A stretch of 64,000 nt of DNA from Cryptoclostridium sp964637365 (lineage in GTDB: Bacteria > Bacillota > Dehalobacteriia > UBA7702). Location of the stretch: positions 1 through 64,000 of the forward strand of contig CAZWWH010000002.1 of the NCBI GenBank assembly GCA_964637365.1, in the 5' to 3' direction. The notes beneath the pieces are model-generated. The model searched no databases and was not told the DNA's origin. It saw only the letters and a list, made by a program, of their open reading frames with translations. The position numbers and the translations under genes were made by a program. Of this stretch, positions 51,017-60,590 are shown one piece after another. How positions within the stretch are numbered: position 1 is the stretch's first letter; the number at the start of each line of letters is the position of its first letter.

Positions 51017-51966
51017 AACGTTTTTCCGCCATCATTTTAACGTTGTTTGCTTGCTTTTTCCTGGCGGCCTGCAGTGGTGACCAAGCGGCCAGTCAAGAGG
51101 AACCCAAAGGGGATTCTTCCGGTAAAATTCAGGTGGTAGCTACGATTTTTCCCGTTTATGATTTTGCGAGAGAAGTCGGTGGGGATAATGTTTCGGTAAC
51201 AAAGATTTTGCCCTCCGGTGTGGAGAGTCATTCCTTTGAGCCCAGCCCCTCCGATGTTATCACCATTAACGAGGCAGATCTTTTTCTTTATACCGGCGAC
51301 ACCATGGAACCTTGGGTATCCACAGTGATCCGGGGGGCCGATTCTGATGCTCTTTCGGTCGGAGTCGTTTCCAAAGGCGTTCCTTTGCTTCGACTGAAGG
51401 ATGAACATGATGAAGACAAAGAACATGAGGAGCATTACGATTATGACCCTCATATTTGGACCGATCCTGCCAGAGCCATGATTATGGTGGATAATATTAC
51501 TGCCTATCTTTCTGGCTGCGACCCGCAGCATGCTGATGAATATACTGCTAATGCCGCTTCCTATAAAAAAGAACTTGAAGCTCTCGATAATAAAATAAAG
51601 GAAATTGTGACCAACGGTAAGAGAGATGAAATTATATTTGGTGGTCGCTTTGCGTTTCTCTATTTTGTTGACCACTATGACCTGGATTATGATGCCGCTG
51701 TTGATTCCTGTTCCGATCATAGCGAGCCCAGCGCCAAGAAAATTGCGGAAATTATCACGGAGATAAGGGAAGATCAGATTCCCGTCATTTATTATGAGGA
51801 ATTAACCAATCCCACGGTTTGCCAAAGTATTGCCGATGATACCGGCGCGAAAATGTTGATGCTTCATTCCTGCCATAATGTCACAGAAGAAGAGTTGGCA
51901 AACGGCACTACCTATCTGTCGTTGATGGAGCAAAACGCCGAGAATCTGAAAGAGGGATTGAACTGA
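51013..51966 (+). CDS. znuA: Zinc/manganese ABC transporter substrate-binding lipoprotein (ZnuA-like)
   Basis: 317 residues. Lipobox FLAAC near residue 20; cluster A-1 solute-binding fold with metal histidines (ESHSFEP; DPHIWTDP) and the acidic/His loop DEHDEDKEHEEH that marks zinc-type members. Overlaps the regulator gene in ATGA. Confidence 0.93.
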   Translation: MKRFSAIILTLFACFFLAACSGDQAASQEEPKGDSSGKIQVVATIFPVYDFAREVGGDNVSVTKILPSGVESHSFEPSPSDVITINEADLFLYTGDTMEPWVSTVIRGADSDALSVGVVSKGVPLLRLKDEHDEDKEHEEHYDYDPHIWTDPARAMIMVDNITAYLSGCDPQHADEYTANAASYKKELEALDNKIKEIVTNGKRDEIIFGGRFAFLYFVDHYDLDYDAAVDSCSDHSEPSAKKIAEIITEIREDQIPVIYYEELTNPTVCQSIADDTGAKMLMLHSCHNVTEEELANGTTYLSLMEQNAENLKEGLN

Positions 51967-52673
51967 TGTACTTAGCTTGTGATCATTTAACAATGAAATA
52001 TGAGAATACTTTAGCGCTGGATGACATTAGCTTTCAGGTAGATGCCGGTGATTATCTCTGTATTTTGGGAGCCAATGGCTCAGGGAAGAGTACACTTTTG
52101 AAGGCGATTCTTGGACTTCTCCCTGTAAAGAATGGCAGTGTTGTCTATGGGGACGGGGTGAGAGCCTCTGAAATCGGCTATCTGCCTCAGCAAACTGTAG
52201 TGCAAAAAGATTTTCCCGCATCGGTATGGGAAGTGGTTCTCTCCGGTACCTTAAACGGATGCGGCTTAAGGCCCTTTTATTCTCGCCAAGTGAAAGCAAT
52301 GGCGGAACACAATATGGAACGGCTAGGTATTACTGATTTACGAAAGAAAAGCTATCGTGAGCTCTCCGGCGGTCAGCAGCAGCGTGTCCTTTTGGCTCGG
52401 GCGCTCTGTGCTACCAAAAAATTGTTATTACTCGACGAGCCGGTCACCGGCCTGGATCCTGTGATTACGTCGGAGCTTTATGAACTGATCGGAACAATTA
52501 ATCGAGAAGAGGGAATTTCTGTGATTATGGTGACCCATGATATGGAAGGAGCCTTAAAGCACAGCAATAAAATTCTGCATTTAGACCAAAAGGTTCTATT
52601 TTTTGGGGATACTGAGACTTACACCCACTCGAAAATTTGCAGAATCTTTTTGGGAGGAAAATGCCAATGCTAA
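51966..52673 (+). CDS. znuC: Zinc ABC transporter ATP-binding protein (ZnuC-like)
   Basis: 235 residues, with Walker A GANGSGKS near residue 36, signature LSGGQQQR near 133 and Walker B LLLLDEP. Start in a TGATG overlap with znuA; end overlaps znuB by 7 nt. Energises metal import with ZnuB. Confidence 0.95.
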   Translation: MYLACDHLTMKYENTLALDDISFQVDAGDYLCILGANGSGKSTLLKAILGLLPVKNGSVVYGDGVRASEIGYLPQQTVVQKDFPASVWEVVLSGTLNGCGLRPFYSRQVKAMAEHNMERLGITDLRKKSYRELSGGQQQRVLLARALCATKKLLLLDEPVTGLDPVITSELYELIGTINREEGISVIMVTHDMEGALKHSNKILHLDQKVLFFGDTETYTHSKICRIFLGGKCQC

Positions 52674-53533
52674 CATTATTCCAACAAATTTTTTCCTACG
52701 ATTTTTTGGTGCGGGCATTGGTGGTAGGTTCGCTCGTGTCAGTCTGTGCCTCTCTTCTCGGCGTGACCTTGGTCCTGAAGCGTTATTCTATGATAGGAGA
52801 CGGTTTGGCTCATGTGGGTTTTGGTGCTCTTTCTGTGGCTTTGGCCATGAATGTGACCCCCTTGCAAATTTCCATTCCTGTCGTGATGATCGCCGCTGTC
52901 CTGTTGCTGCGCATTAGTGAAACCAGTAAAATTAAAGGGGATGCTGCCATTGCTCTGATTTCCAGCAGCGCTATTGCCATTGGTGTCATTGTAACCTCCT
53001 TAACCAGTGGTTTAAGCGTAGATATTTACAGCTATATGTTCGGCAGTATTCTCGCCATGGGCCGTCAGGACGTGTTCTTGAGCGTTGCCTTGTCTGTCAT
53101 TGTATTTATTCTTTTTATACTCTTTTACCATAAGATTTTCGCTGTAACCTTCGATGAAAATTTTGCGCGGGCTACCGGTACCCGTTCCGGGGTCTATAAT
53201 ATGTTGATTGCGCTTTTAACAGCCTGCACCATTGTGGTGGGGATGCGCATTATGGGTACGATGTTGATTTCCAGTCTGATTATCTTTCCTGCTCTTACTT
53301 CTATGCGGATATTTAAGAGCTTCCGTATGGTTATTATCAGCTCTGCTGTGGTTTCTATTGTTTGCTTTTTCTGGGGAATTGTGTTATCCTTTGGTCAGTC
53401 ATTGCCAGCAGGAGCCAGTATTGTTTTAGTAAATCTTTTGGCATTGGGGCTGTTCTCCCTGATTGGCTTCTTGATTTCAAAATTGAATAGGAGAAAACTT
53501 CATGGACAAAAAGAAAATAGAGCGTATCAATGA
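52667..53533 (+). CDS. znuB: Zinc ABC transporter permease (ZnuB-like)
   Basis: 288 residues, 8-9 membrane helices, family motif GDGLAHVGFGAL near residue 45 and LLIALLTACTIVVGMRIMG later. I choose the ATG at 52667, 9 nt after GGGAGG; an ATG two codons upstream is too close to it. The 3' end overlaps the DUF896 gene by 32 nt. Confidence 0.93.
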   Translation: MLTLFQQIFSYDFLVRALVVGSLVSVCASLLGVTLVLKRYSMIGDGLAHVGFGALSVALAMNVTPLQISIPVVMIAAVLLLRISETSKIKGDAAIALISSSAIAIGVIVTSLTSGLSVDIYSYMFGSILAMGRQDVFLSVALSVIVFILFILFYHKIFAVTFDENFARATGTRSGVYNMLIALLTACTIVVGMRIMGTMLISSLIIFPALTSMRIFKSFRMVIISSAVVSIVCFFWGIVLSFGQSLPAGASIVLVNLLALGLFSLIGFLISKLNRRKLHGQKENRAYQ

Positions 53534-53834
53534 ACTTGCAAGAAAGGCAAAGACCCAAGGCCTAACTGCGGCAGAAACGGAAGAACGAGCTGGGCTGCGA
53601 AAGGAGTATATCGCATCTTTTCGTAACAATATGCGCGCTACATTAGATAGCATCGTCATTCAGGAGTCTGACGGCACCTTAACCCCTCTGAAGAAAAAGG
53701 AGCCCCATCAGGTGCATCCTCATGAGCACTGTGGTTGCGGTTGTCATGATCATCATCACGAACACCATCATGAGCGTCATGACGGCCACTGCGGTTGCAG
53801 ACATCATCATGATGATAGTACTCTAAAACATTGA
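53502..53834 (+). CDS. DUF896 (YnzC-like) protein with His/Cys-rich metal-binding tail
   Basis: 110 residues. The first 65 match DUF896/UPF0291 (KIERINELARKAKTQGLTA, RAGLRKEYIASFRNNMR), a small helical-hairpin family. The last 45 form a tail with about 17 His and four Cys (EHCGCGCHDHHHEHHHERHD and HCGCRHHH), which ordinary DUF896 proteins lack. Its start lies inside znuB after AGGAGA, so it is translated with the metal importer. A metal-storage or chaperone role is inferred. Confidence 0.85.
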   Translation: MDKKKIERINELARKAKTQGLTAAETEERAGLRKEYIASFRNNMRATLDSIVIQESDGTLTPLKKKEPHQVHPHEHCGCGCHDHHHEHHHERHDGHCGCRHHHDDSTLKH

Positions 53835-53864
53835 CAGACTTCTCAAGTTCCATAATCAATTCTC

Positions 53865-53897
53865 AAAAGAGGCATAAGCCTCTTTTTGATTTTTTTG
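53865..53897 (+). terminator. Terminator of the zinc operon
   Basis: AAAAGAGGC pairs with GCCTCTTTT around ATAA, followed by a T-rich run. Confidence 0.85.
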
Positions 53898-53958
53898 TGA
53901 TTTTTTTCAATAATTTTTAGGTCATTGGGAAACAGCAGGTCAGCACGGAATGGTAAAT

Positions 53959-53987
53959 TTGCAATTCGGCGCTGTTTCGTTTACAAT
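53959..53987 (+). promoter_or_regulatory. Promoter of nrdDG
   Basis: TTGCAA (53959-53964), 17-nt spacer, TACAAT (53982-53987). No NrdR box recognised. Confidence 0.7.
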
Positions 53988-54088
53988 AGATAGTAATTGC
54001 AAAACAGAAAAATAAAATGCAATTTCGTGGAAGTATTGGCAGCAAAATACCTGTTAAAAGGGAATTTTGGCATTTGGAGGAATCATTC

Positions 54089-56425
54089 ATGCTGGAGACA
54101 ATTATAAAGAGAGATTTTCGAGAGGTGCCTTTTGACGAGGACAAAATTGTCCAAGCCATTGTAAAAGCCTTTAAAGCTTCAGGCAGTACCAAACGGGAAG
54201 AAACGGCTCAGGAATTGACAAAACAAGTTGTGGCCTTTCTGGAGGAAGAGGGCAACGACCACCCCACAGTGGAACATATTCAAGATATCGTGGAACGCGT
54301 TTTGATGGATAACGGCTTTGTGCAGACAGCCAAAGCTTATATTCTTTACCGGGCCGAAAGAAGCCGCGTTCGTGAAATGAATACCAGTTTGATGAAAGTG
54401 TATCACGATATCACTTTTAAATCGGCAAAGGAGTCTGATATTAAGCGCGAAAATGCCAATATTGACGGTGATACGGCCATGGGAACCATGCTGAAATACG
54501 GCTCTGAAGGCTCCAAGCAATTTTATGAAATGTTCGTTTTGGATAAGGAATTCGCCACGGCTCACCGTGAAGGGGATATCCATATCCATGATATGGATTT
54601 TTACACTCTTACTACCACTTGTTGTCAGATAGATTTACAAAATCTATTCCATGGCGGATTTTCTACCGGCCACGGGGTGCTCAGAGAACCCAATGATATT
54701 TCAAGCTACGCTGCCTTGGCCTGCATCGCCATTCAAAGTAATCAGAACGACCAGCATGGCGGCCAAAGTATTGCAAATTTCGATTACGGTATGGCGCCCG
54801 GTGTGTATAAAACCTTTGTGAAGCGTTTTAAAACCAATTTAGGTAATGCGCTGGAGCTTCTCGCCAATCGCAGCGACTTCGCAGAATTGGCGGAAAATGT
54901 TTTGGAACATTGTGGAAAGCCTGCCATGGAAGGGGATGAGCAAAATACTCGTTGCTGTCAGTACCTTGTGGAACAGGGCTTTGCCGAAGATTTGTCCGAA
55001 AGAATCGTGGGATTTGCCCAGCGAAAGGCCATGGAGGAAACGGATCGCTTGACCTATCAGGCTATGGAAGCCTTTATCCATAATCTCAATACCATGCATT
55101 CCCGGGCCGGAGCTCAAACTCCCTTTTCTTCTATTAATTACGGAACAGATACCAGCCCCGAAGGTCACTTGCTGATTAAAAATCTTCTTTTAGCTACAGA
55201 AGCAGGTTTAGGCAGGGGAGAAACACCGATTTTCCCTATTCAAATTTTCCGCATCAAGGAAGGAAAAAATTACGAGCCCGGTGATCCCAACTATGATCTA
55301 TTCCGTCTGGCTTGCCGTGTCAGTGCCAAGCGGTTATTCCCTAATTTCTCTTTTCAGGATGCTCCCTATAATCTTCAATATTATAAAGAAGGGCATCCTG
55401 AAACCGAAATTGCCTATATGGGCTGCCGTACTCGCGTCATTGGTAATTATCACGATAAAGACCAGGAGGTTTCCACACGCAGAGGAAATCTTTCCTTTAC
55501 TTCTATTAACTTGCCCCGTATTGCCATTCGCTCCAATGGTGACTTGAATTTCTTCTTCGATGAGTTGGAACGAAAAATGGATTTGGCAGTGCGCCAGCTC
55601 AATGAACGCTTTGCCATTCAGTGCAAAAAGAAGGTAAAAAATTTCCCCTTCCTGATGGGACAAGGTGTTTGGCTTGACAGCGAAAAACTCGATTGGGATG
55701 ACGAAGTAGGCGAAGTATTGAAGCACGGTACTTTGTCCGTCGGTTTCATCGGTTTGGCTGAAACCTTAGTAGCGCTTTGCGGCAGCCATCATGGGGAAAG
55801 CGAAAAAGCCCAGAATCTTGGTTTGGAAATTGTTGGCTTTATGAGAAATTATCTTGATAATCTTACGAAAAAAACAGGCCTTAACTATACTCTTTTGGCG
55901 ACGCCTGCCGAGGGACTCAGCGGCCGCTTTGTGAGAATGGATAAAAAGCGCTTCGGCATTATCAAAGGCGTGACGGATCGTGACTACTATACCAACAGCT
56001 TTCATGTTCCTGTCTATTATCCTATCAGTGCCTTTGAGAAAATACATTTGGAAGCGCCATACCATGCCATGACCAACGCTGGCCATATTACTTACGTAGA
56101 AATGGATGGCGATATTGCCCAAAACCTTGATGTATTTGAAAAACTGATTCGCGCAATGAAGGAGGCCGGCATCGGTTACGGTTCCATCAATCACCCAGTA
56201 GACCGTGACCCTGTCTGCGGTTATAACGGCATTATTGGTGATACCTGCCCCCATTGCGGACGCAGTGAAAACAATGTAGAATTTGAAAGAATTCGCCGTA
56301 TTACTGGTTATTTGGTCGGTACACTTAATCGCTTCAATAATGCCAAACGTGCCGAGGAACGTGACCGTTTGGTTCACGGGAAAGAAGGGTTACATGAACA
56401 TACAAATTGCGGAACTTGTGAATGA
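54089..56425 (+). CDS. nrdD: Anaerobic (class III) ribonucleoside-triphosphate reductase
   Basis: 778 residues. N-terminal ATP-cone (residues 5-95), central barrel with the substrate-site motif FHGGFSTGHGV, C-terminal zinc site CGYNGIIGDTCPHCG and the glycyl-radical loop RITGYLVGTLNR. Makes dNTPs from NTPs without oxygen, using formate or thiols as reductant. The ATG at 54089 follows TTGGAGGA. Overlaps nrdG by 32 nt. Confidence 0.97.
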   Translation: MLETIIKRDFREVPFDEDKIVQAIVKAFKASGSTKREETAQELTKQVVAFLEEEGNDHPTVEHIQDIVERVLMDNGFVQTAKAYILYRAERSRVREMNTSLMKVYHDITFKSAKESDIKRENANIDGDTAMGTMLKYGSEGSKQFYEMFVLDKEFATAHREGDIHIHDMDFYTLTTTCCQIDLQNLFHGGFSTGHGVLREPNDISSYAALACIAIQSNQNDQHGGQSIANFDYGMAPGVYKTFVKRFKTNLGNALELLANRSDFAELAENVLEHCGKPAMEGDEQNTRCCQYLVEQGFAEDLSERIVGFAQRKAMEETDRLTYQAMEAFIHNLNTMHSRAGAQTPFSSINYGTDTSPEGHLLIKNLLLATEAGLGRGETPIFPIQIFRIKEGKNYEPGDPNYDLFRLACRVSAKRLFPNFSFQDAPYNLQYYKEGHPETEIAYMGCRTRVIGNYHDKDQEVSTRRGNLSFTSINLPRIAIRSNGDLNFFFDELERKMDLAVRQLNERFAIQCKKKVKNFPFLMGQGVWLDSEKLDWDDEVGEVLKHGTLSVGFIGLAETLVALCGSHHGESEKAQNLGLEIVGFMRNYLDNLTKKTGLNYTLLATPAEGLSGRFVRMDKKRFGIIKGVTDRDYYTNSFHVPVYYPISAFEKIHLEAPYHAMTNAGHITYVEMDGDIAQNLDVFEKLIRAMKEAGIGYGSINHPVDRDPVCGYNGIIGDTCPHCGRSENNVEFERIRRITGYLVGTLNRFNNAKRAEERDRLVHGKEGLHEHTNCGTCE

Positions 56426-56888
56426 CTCCATCGTTGATGGAAAAGGGCTGCGCTTGAGCATTTATGTTCAGGGATGCAGCCATCACTGCAAAGGGTGCCA
56501 TAATCCACAAACCCATGATCCCCGGGGCGGAAAAACCATGGCGATTGAAGAAATCTGGGCGCTGGCTCAAAAGAATCCCCTGATAGATGGCTTGACCTTT
56601 AGCGGCGGGGAACCTATGGAACAGCCAATTCCTCTCATTGCATTGGCTCGAAAAGCGAAAGATGCGGGGATGGGTATCTGGTGCTATACCGGTTATACCT
56701 GGGAGGAACTGGTGAATTCTGATGATGACCGCAAAGAGCTCCTTGGACTCGTCGATGTTTTGGTAGAAGGTCCTTTTAAGCTAGAAGAGCGCACGCTTTC
56801 TATGGCTTTTAAGGGGTCGAAAAATCAAAGAATCATCGATGTTCCTCAAAGCCTTGCCAAAGGAAAAATCGTATTATTTATGGAATAA
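56394..56888 (+). CDS. nrdG: Anaerobic ribonucleotide reductase activase (radical SAM)
   Basis: 164 residues with the radical-SAM cysteines in GCSHHCKGCHNP (CxxxCxxC) near residue 25 and the SAM-binding glycines in FSGGEPM. Installs the glycyl radical on NrdD. Start inside the nrdD 3' end after AAGAAGG, which couples translation of the pair. Confidence 0.96.
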   Translation: MNIQIAELVNDSIVDGKGLRLSIYVQGCSHHCKGCHNPQTHDPRGGKTMAIEEIWALAQKNPLIDGLTFSGGEPMEQPIPLIALARKAKDAGMGIWCYTGYTWEELVNSDDDRKELLGLVDVLVEGPFKLEERTLSMAFKGSKNQRIIDVPQSLAKGKIVLFME

Positions 56889-56893
56889 CTTAA

Positions 56894-56925
56894 GGGCGGT
56901 GTGTGAAAATGCGCCGCCTAGTTTT
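56894..56925 (+). terminator. Terminator between nrdG and priA
   Basis: GGGCGGTG pairs with CGCCGCCT around a 10-nt loop, followed by GTTTT. Confidence 0.65.
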
Positions 56926-56945
56926 ATAATAAGGAGGTGGGGTTT

Positions 56946-59156
56946 TTGCTATATGCTGAGGTGTTAATCAATCGAAAAGTAGAAGCTCTGGATCATGGCT
57001 TTACCTATGAAATCCCGCCGGAGCTTTTTGATGAGATTCATGTGGGCAGTGTCGTTTCCGTCCCTTTTGGTGCTCAAACGGTCAAGGGCATTGTTTTGAG
57101 TATTACCGATGACCCCGGTGACATAACGCCGAAGTACATTGACAGCCTTGTAAATGAATCCTTTATTTTCCCCGAAGATTTGTTGGAATTGGCAAATTAT
57201 TTGGGGGAATACTACATGAATCCTAAAATGTCTGTATTGCGTGCCATGATTCCTCGTGGGGTAAACCTTTTTGGCAAAGCGCTGAAGGCGAAGACTGAGT
57301 CTTACTATACTTTAGCGCCTTGGGCGGAGATATCGGGGCTTCGCAGTGAAAAGCAGAAGGTAATCGTAGAGTACCTTTCTGAGTACAGTGAAATTTCTCT
57401 TTCAGAAGCCTTGAATGAACAGGGATTTTCCCAATCCTCACTGCAAAACCTCGTAAAAAAGGGCATTCTTCTCAAGCAGCAGCGACCTGTACGCCGCGGC
57501 CGATATACCGTCAATCTTAATACCCCAAATGGGTTTATTTTGACTGATGAACAAAGAAATGTGCTCCATGCCATCAGAAATCGTAGTGAGAATGATAAGC
57601 GGCCGATATTGTTACACGGCGTCACCGGCTCCGGGAAAACCGAAGTATATCTTCGGCTGGTCGCCGATGCTATGGCCAAGGGAAAACAGTCCATTGTGTT
57701 GATGCCTGAAATCGCTTTGACGCCTCAATTTATTTCCGTTTTTGAACAGCGCTTTACTGGAAAAGTCGTTTTGATGCACAGCCGTCTCAGCGCTGGAGAA
57801 CGGCGGGACGCTTGGTATGCCGCTCGTTACGGTGAAGCGTCGGTGATTTTGGGAGCGCGCTCTGCGGTGTTTGCACCCGTTTGCAACTTGGGGCTCATCG
57901 TCATGGATGAGGAGCATGAGGAAAGCTACTACCAAAGTAATACTCCCAGATTTCACGCAAGAGAAGCAGCGGCAAAGCGCTGTGAAATGGCGGGAGCATT
58001 GTTTGTAATGGGCAGCGCTACTCCATCTTTTGAGTCCTATAAAAAAGCAAAGGATGGTACCGTTCAGCTTTTATCAATGGCGCATCGTGTCAATGAACGT
58101 CCCTTGCCGAAGGTGAAAATTGTCGATATGAGAGATGAGTTAAGAGCTGGCTGGACTGACGTATTAAGCCGCCCTTTGTTAGAGGCTATAGGAAAAAATC
58201 TAGAGCAGAAAAAACAAACAGTCCTGTTTTTGAATCGTTTAGGCTCTCATACCTTCGTTTCCTGTCGTGATTGTGGTTTTGTGCATACTTGCCCCGACTG
58301 CGGCATATCTCTCATTTATTATGAAGGAAAAAAGACTTTGCACTGCAACCATTGTGATTATGAAATTGAGATGAAGCAAGCCTGCCCGCAATGTGGTAGT
58401 TACAGAATTCGGTATTTCGGTTTGGGAACTGAGGGACTTGAAAAAGCGGTGCGAAAAAATTTCCCCCAAGCCGGTATTGACCGTTTAGATTCCGATAGCA
58501 CAAAGCATAAAGGTGATTTTGACCGTATATATCAGCGGATGAAGAGTAGTGAAACGGATATTCTTATTGGAACAAAAATGGTTACCAAAGGATGGGATTT
58601 TCCCAATTTAACTTTAATCGGCGTCATCGCCGCAGATTTGACCCTGAATTTTCCCGACTTTCGTTCCGGAGAAAGGGCTTTTCAGACCATTACCCAGGTA
58701 GCGGGCCGTTGCGGCCGAAGCAATGAGGTGGGACAGGTGATTTTACAGACCTATCGCCCCAATGATCCTGTCATTCGCGGCGGCAGCCATCAGGACTATG
58801 CCACTTATTACGAATGGGAGTCGGAAAAGAGGGCAGGATATGGTTATCCACCCTTTACCCACGAGGGAAAAATCGTCCTTTCCGCACCTCGTAGTTATTT
58901 ATTCCAGCATGAGTTGGATCGGATTCACGAAAAGTTGGAAGAGACCGTTTCCAGAGATACCTTGGTGCTTGGTCCCGCTCCGGCGGTTTATCGTTACCGC
59001 AAAGAAATGGAAAAATGGGTCGTAACCTTGGTGAATAAAAAACTTTCTGTCTTAAGGAACGAAATAAAAGAAGGACTTCGCCGCTTAAAGGTAGAAAATA
59101 TATTAGATAAGAATATTGTGGTGCAGGTGGAACTCGATCCCCTGGATATTATTTAG
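56946..59156 (+). CDS. priA: Primosomal replication restart helicase PriA
   Basis: 736 residues. N-terminal DNA-binding domain (VDHGFTYEIP-like region), Walker A GVTGSGKTEV near residue 225, DEEHE Walker B, a helicase C-terminal half with four CxxC pairs for two zinc ions (CRDC, CPDC, CNHC, CPQC) and AQVAGRCGR-type motif VI. Restarts stalled forks. I favour the TTG at 56946, 8 nt after AAGGAGG; the GTG three codons upstream overlaps that site. Confidence 0.96.
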   Translation: MLYAEVLINRKVEALDHGFTYEIPPELFDEIHVGSVVSVPFGAQTVKGIVLSITDDPGDITPKYIDSLVNESFIFPEDLLELANYLGEYYMNPKMSVLRAMIPRGVNLFGKALKAKTESYYTLAPWAEISGLRSEKQKVIVEYLSEYSEISLSEALNEQGFSQSSLQNLVKKGILLKQQRPVRRGRYTVNLNTPNGFILTDEQRNVLHAIRNRSENDKRPILLHGVTGSGKTEVYLRLVADAMAKGKQSIVLMPEIALTPQFISVFEQRFTGKVVLMHSRLSAGERRDAWYAARYGEASVILGARSAVFAPVCNLGLIVMDEEHEESYYQSNTPRFHAREAAAKRCEMAGALFVMGSATPSFESYKKAKDGTVQLLSMAHRVNERPLPKVKIVDMRDELRAGWTDVLSRPLLEAIGKNLEQKKQTVLFLNRLGSHTFVSCRDCGFVHTCPDCGISLIYYEGKKTLHCNHCDYEIEMKQACPQCGSYRIRYFGLGTEGLEKAVRKNFPQAGIDRLDSDSTKHKGDFDRIYQRMKSSETDILIGTKMVTKGWDFPNLTLIGVIAADLTLNFPDFRSGERAFQTITQVAGRCGRSNEVGQVILQTYRPNDPVIRGGSHQDYATYYEWESEKRAGYGYPPFTHEGKIVLSAPRSYLFQHELDRIHEKLEETVSRDTLVLGPAPAVYRYRKEMEKWVVTLVNKKLSVLRNEIKEGLRRLKVENILDKNIVVQVELDPLDII

Positions 59157-59178
59157 TATGAAAAGAGAATGAAGCGAT

Positions 59179-59622
59179 ATGGCTATTTATGAAATTGTAC
59201 AAGTTGGAGACGATGTATTAAGAGAAAAATGTCAGCCTGTCAACGAGGTCAACGACACGGTACGTGAGCTCCTTGATGATATGGCGGAAACAATGTACCA
59301 TGCTGACGGTGTGGGGCTGGCTGCTCCTCAGGTGGGAATTCCCAAGCGTATCATCGTGGTTGATGTGGGGGAAGGCTTGGTGCAGTTGGTGAATCCTGAG
59401 TTAGTCAACGGCAGGGGAAGACAAACCGATGAAGAGGGCTGTCTCAGTGTTGTTGGCGTTACAGGGACGGTGGAACGCTACAAAACCGTCATAGTCAAAG
59501 GTCTTGATCGCAACGGAAAGGGCGTTTTGATTAAGGCCAGCGGTCTATATGCCAGAGCCCTTCAGCATGAAATGGATCATCTCGACGGAATTTTGTTTAT
59601 TGATAAAGTAGTGAAGAAGTGA
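59179..59622 (+). CDS. def: Peptide deformylase
   Basis: 147 residues with the three motifs GVGLAAPQVG, EEGCLSV and QHEMDHLDG, which supply the metal-binding Cys and two His and the catalytic Glu. Removes formyl from nascent proteins. Followed by fmt after 4 nt. Confidence 0.97.
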   Translation: MAIYEIVQVGDDVLREKCQPVNEVNDTVRELLDDMAETMYHADGVGLAAPQVGIPKRIIVVDVGEGLVQLVNPELVNGRGRQTDEEGCLSVVGVTGTVERYKTVIVKGLDRNGKGVLIKASGLYARALQHEMDHLDGILFIDKVVKK

Positions 59623-59626
59623 TTGT

Positions 59627-60571
59627 ATGAAAATTATTTATATGGGCAGCCCGGAATTCGCAGTTTACGGATTGAACGCCCTTTACAATGCGGGCCATGA
59701 AATTAAGGCAGTGATTACAAGAGAGGATAAAATTAGAGGACGAAAAAAACAGCCTCAGCCCACCGCCGTCAAAGCGAGAGCCATGGAATTGGGATTGACC
59801 GTTTATACTCCATCGAATGTCAACGATTCGGATTTTATCGCAACCCTTAAAGATACCGGCGCAGAGCTTATTATTGTATCAGCCTTTGGCCGCTTGCTGA
59901 AATCGGAAATTTTGTCGGCCCTGCCCTTGGGGGTATTGAACATCCACGGTTCCCTTTTGCCAAAATATCGTGGCGCTTCTCCGATGAACGCCGTATTGCG
60001 GGATGGCGAATCCGAAACCGGTATTACCATTATGTATCTCAATGAAGGCATGGACGAAGGGGATATTTGTCTGAAAGGTTCCCTGGAAATTGGTGAGGAT
60101 GAAAATTTTGCCTCCCTTTCCCAGAGGATGGGAGAATTGGGCGGTCAGCTGATTGTGGAGGCCCTGGAACTGATGGAGCGGGGAAATGCTCCCAGAATCC
60201 CTCAAAATCATGAAGAGGCAACATACTGTCAGCTGATGACGAGAGAAGACGAAAAAATTTCTTGGCAGTGCGACGGCAAAGCCATTCACAATCAAATTCG
60301 CAGTCTCTCTCCGGAGCCCGGCGCATATACTCATCTCAACGGAGATGTGGTAAAATTAATTGCCTCTCACTGGGAACCTATTACGGTGGAAGGAACTCCG
60401 GGACAGATTTTGTCCATGGATAAAAAAAATGGCGTAGCAGTTTGCTCTTTGGGTGGTATATTGTGGCTGCAGGAGGTAAAGCCCGCAGGTAAAAAGACCA
60501 TGAGAGCCACCGATTGGTACCGTGGGCTTCGCCAAAAAGAATCTGCTGTTTTTACTGATGACGAAGTTTAA
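59627..60571 (+). CDS. fmt: Methionyl-tRNA formyltransferase
   Basis: 314 residues: MKIIYMGSPEFAVYGL start, the basic loop GRKKQPQPTAVK, the catalytic NIHGSLLPKYRGASP with NxH...D (Asp in DEGDI), and a C-terminal OB-like domain. Formylates initiator Met-tRNA. Canonical pair with def. Confidence 0.97.
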   Translation: MKIIYMGSPEFAVYGLNALYNAGHEIKAVITREDKIRGRKKQPQPTAVKARAMELGLTVYTPSNVNDSDFIATLKDTGAELIIVSAFGRLLKSEILSALPLGVLNIHGSLLPKYRGASPMNAVLRDGESETGITIMYLNEGMDEGDICLKGSLEIGEDENFASLSQRMGELGGQLIVEALELMERGNAPRIPQNHEEATYCQLMTREDEKISWQCDGKAIHNQIRSLSPEPGAYTHLNGDVVKLIASHWEPITVEGTPGQILSMDKKNGVAVCSLGGILWLQEVKPAGKKTMRATDWYRGLRQKESAVFTDDEV

Positions 60572-60590
60572 AGGAGGAATTTAATTCGGT

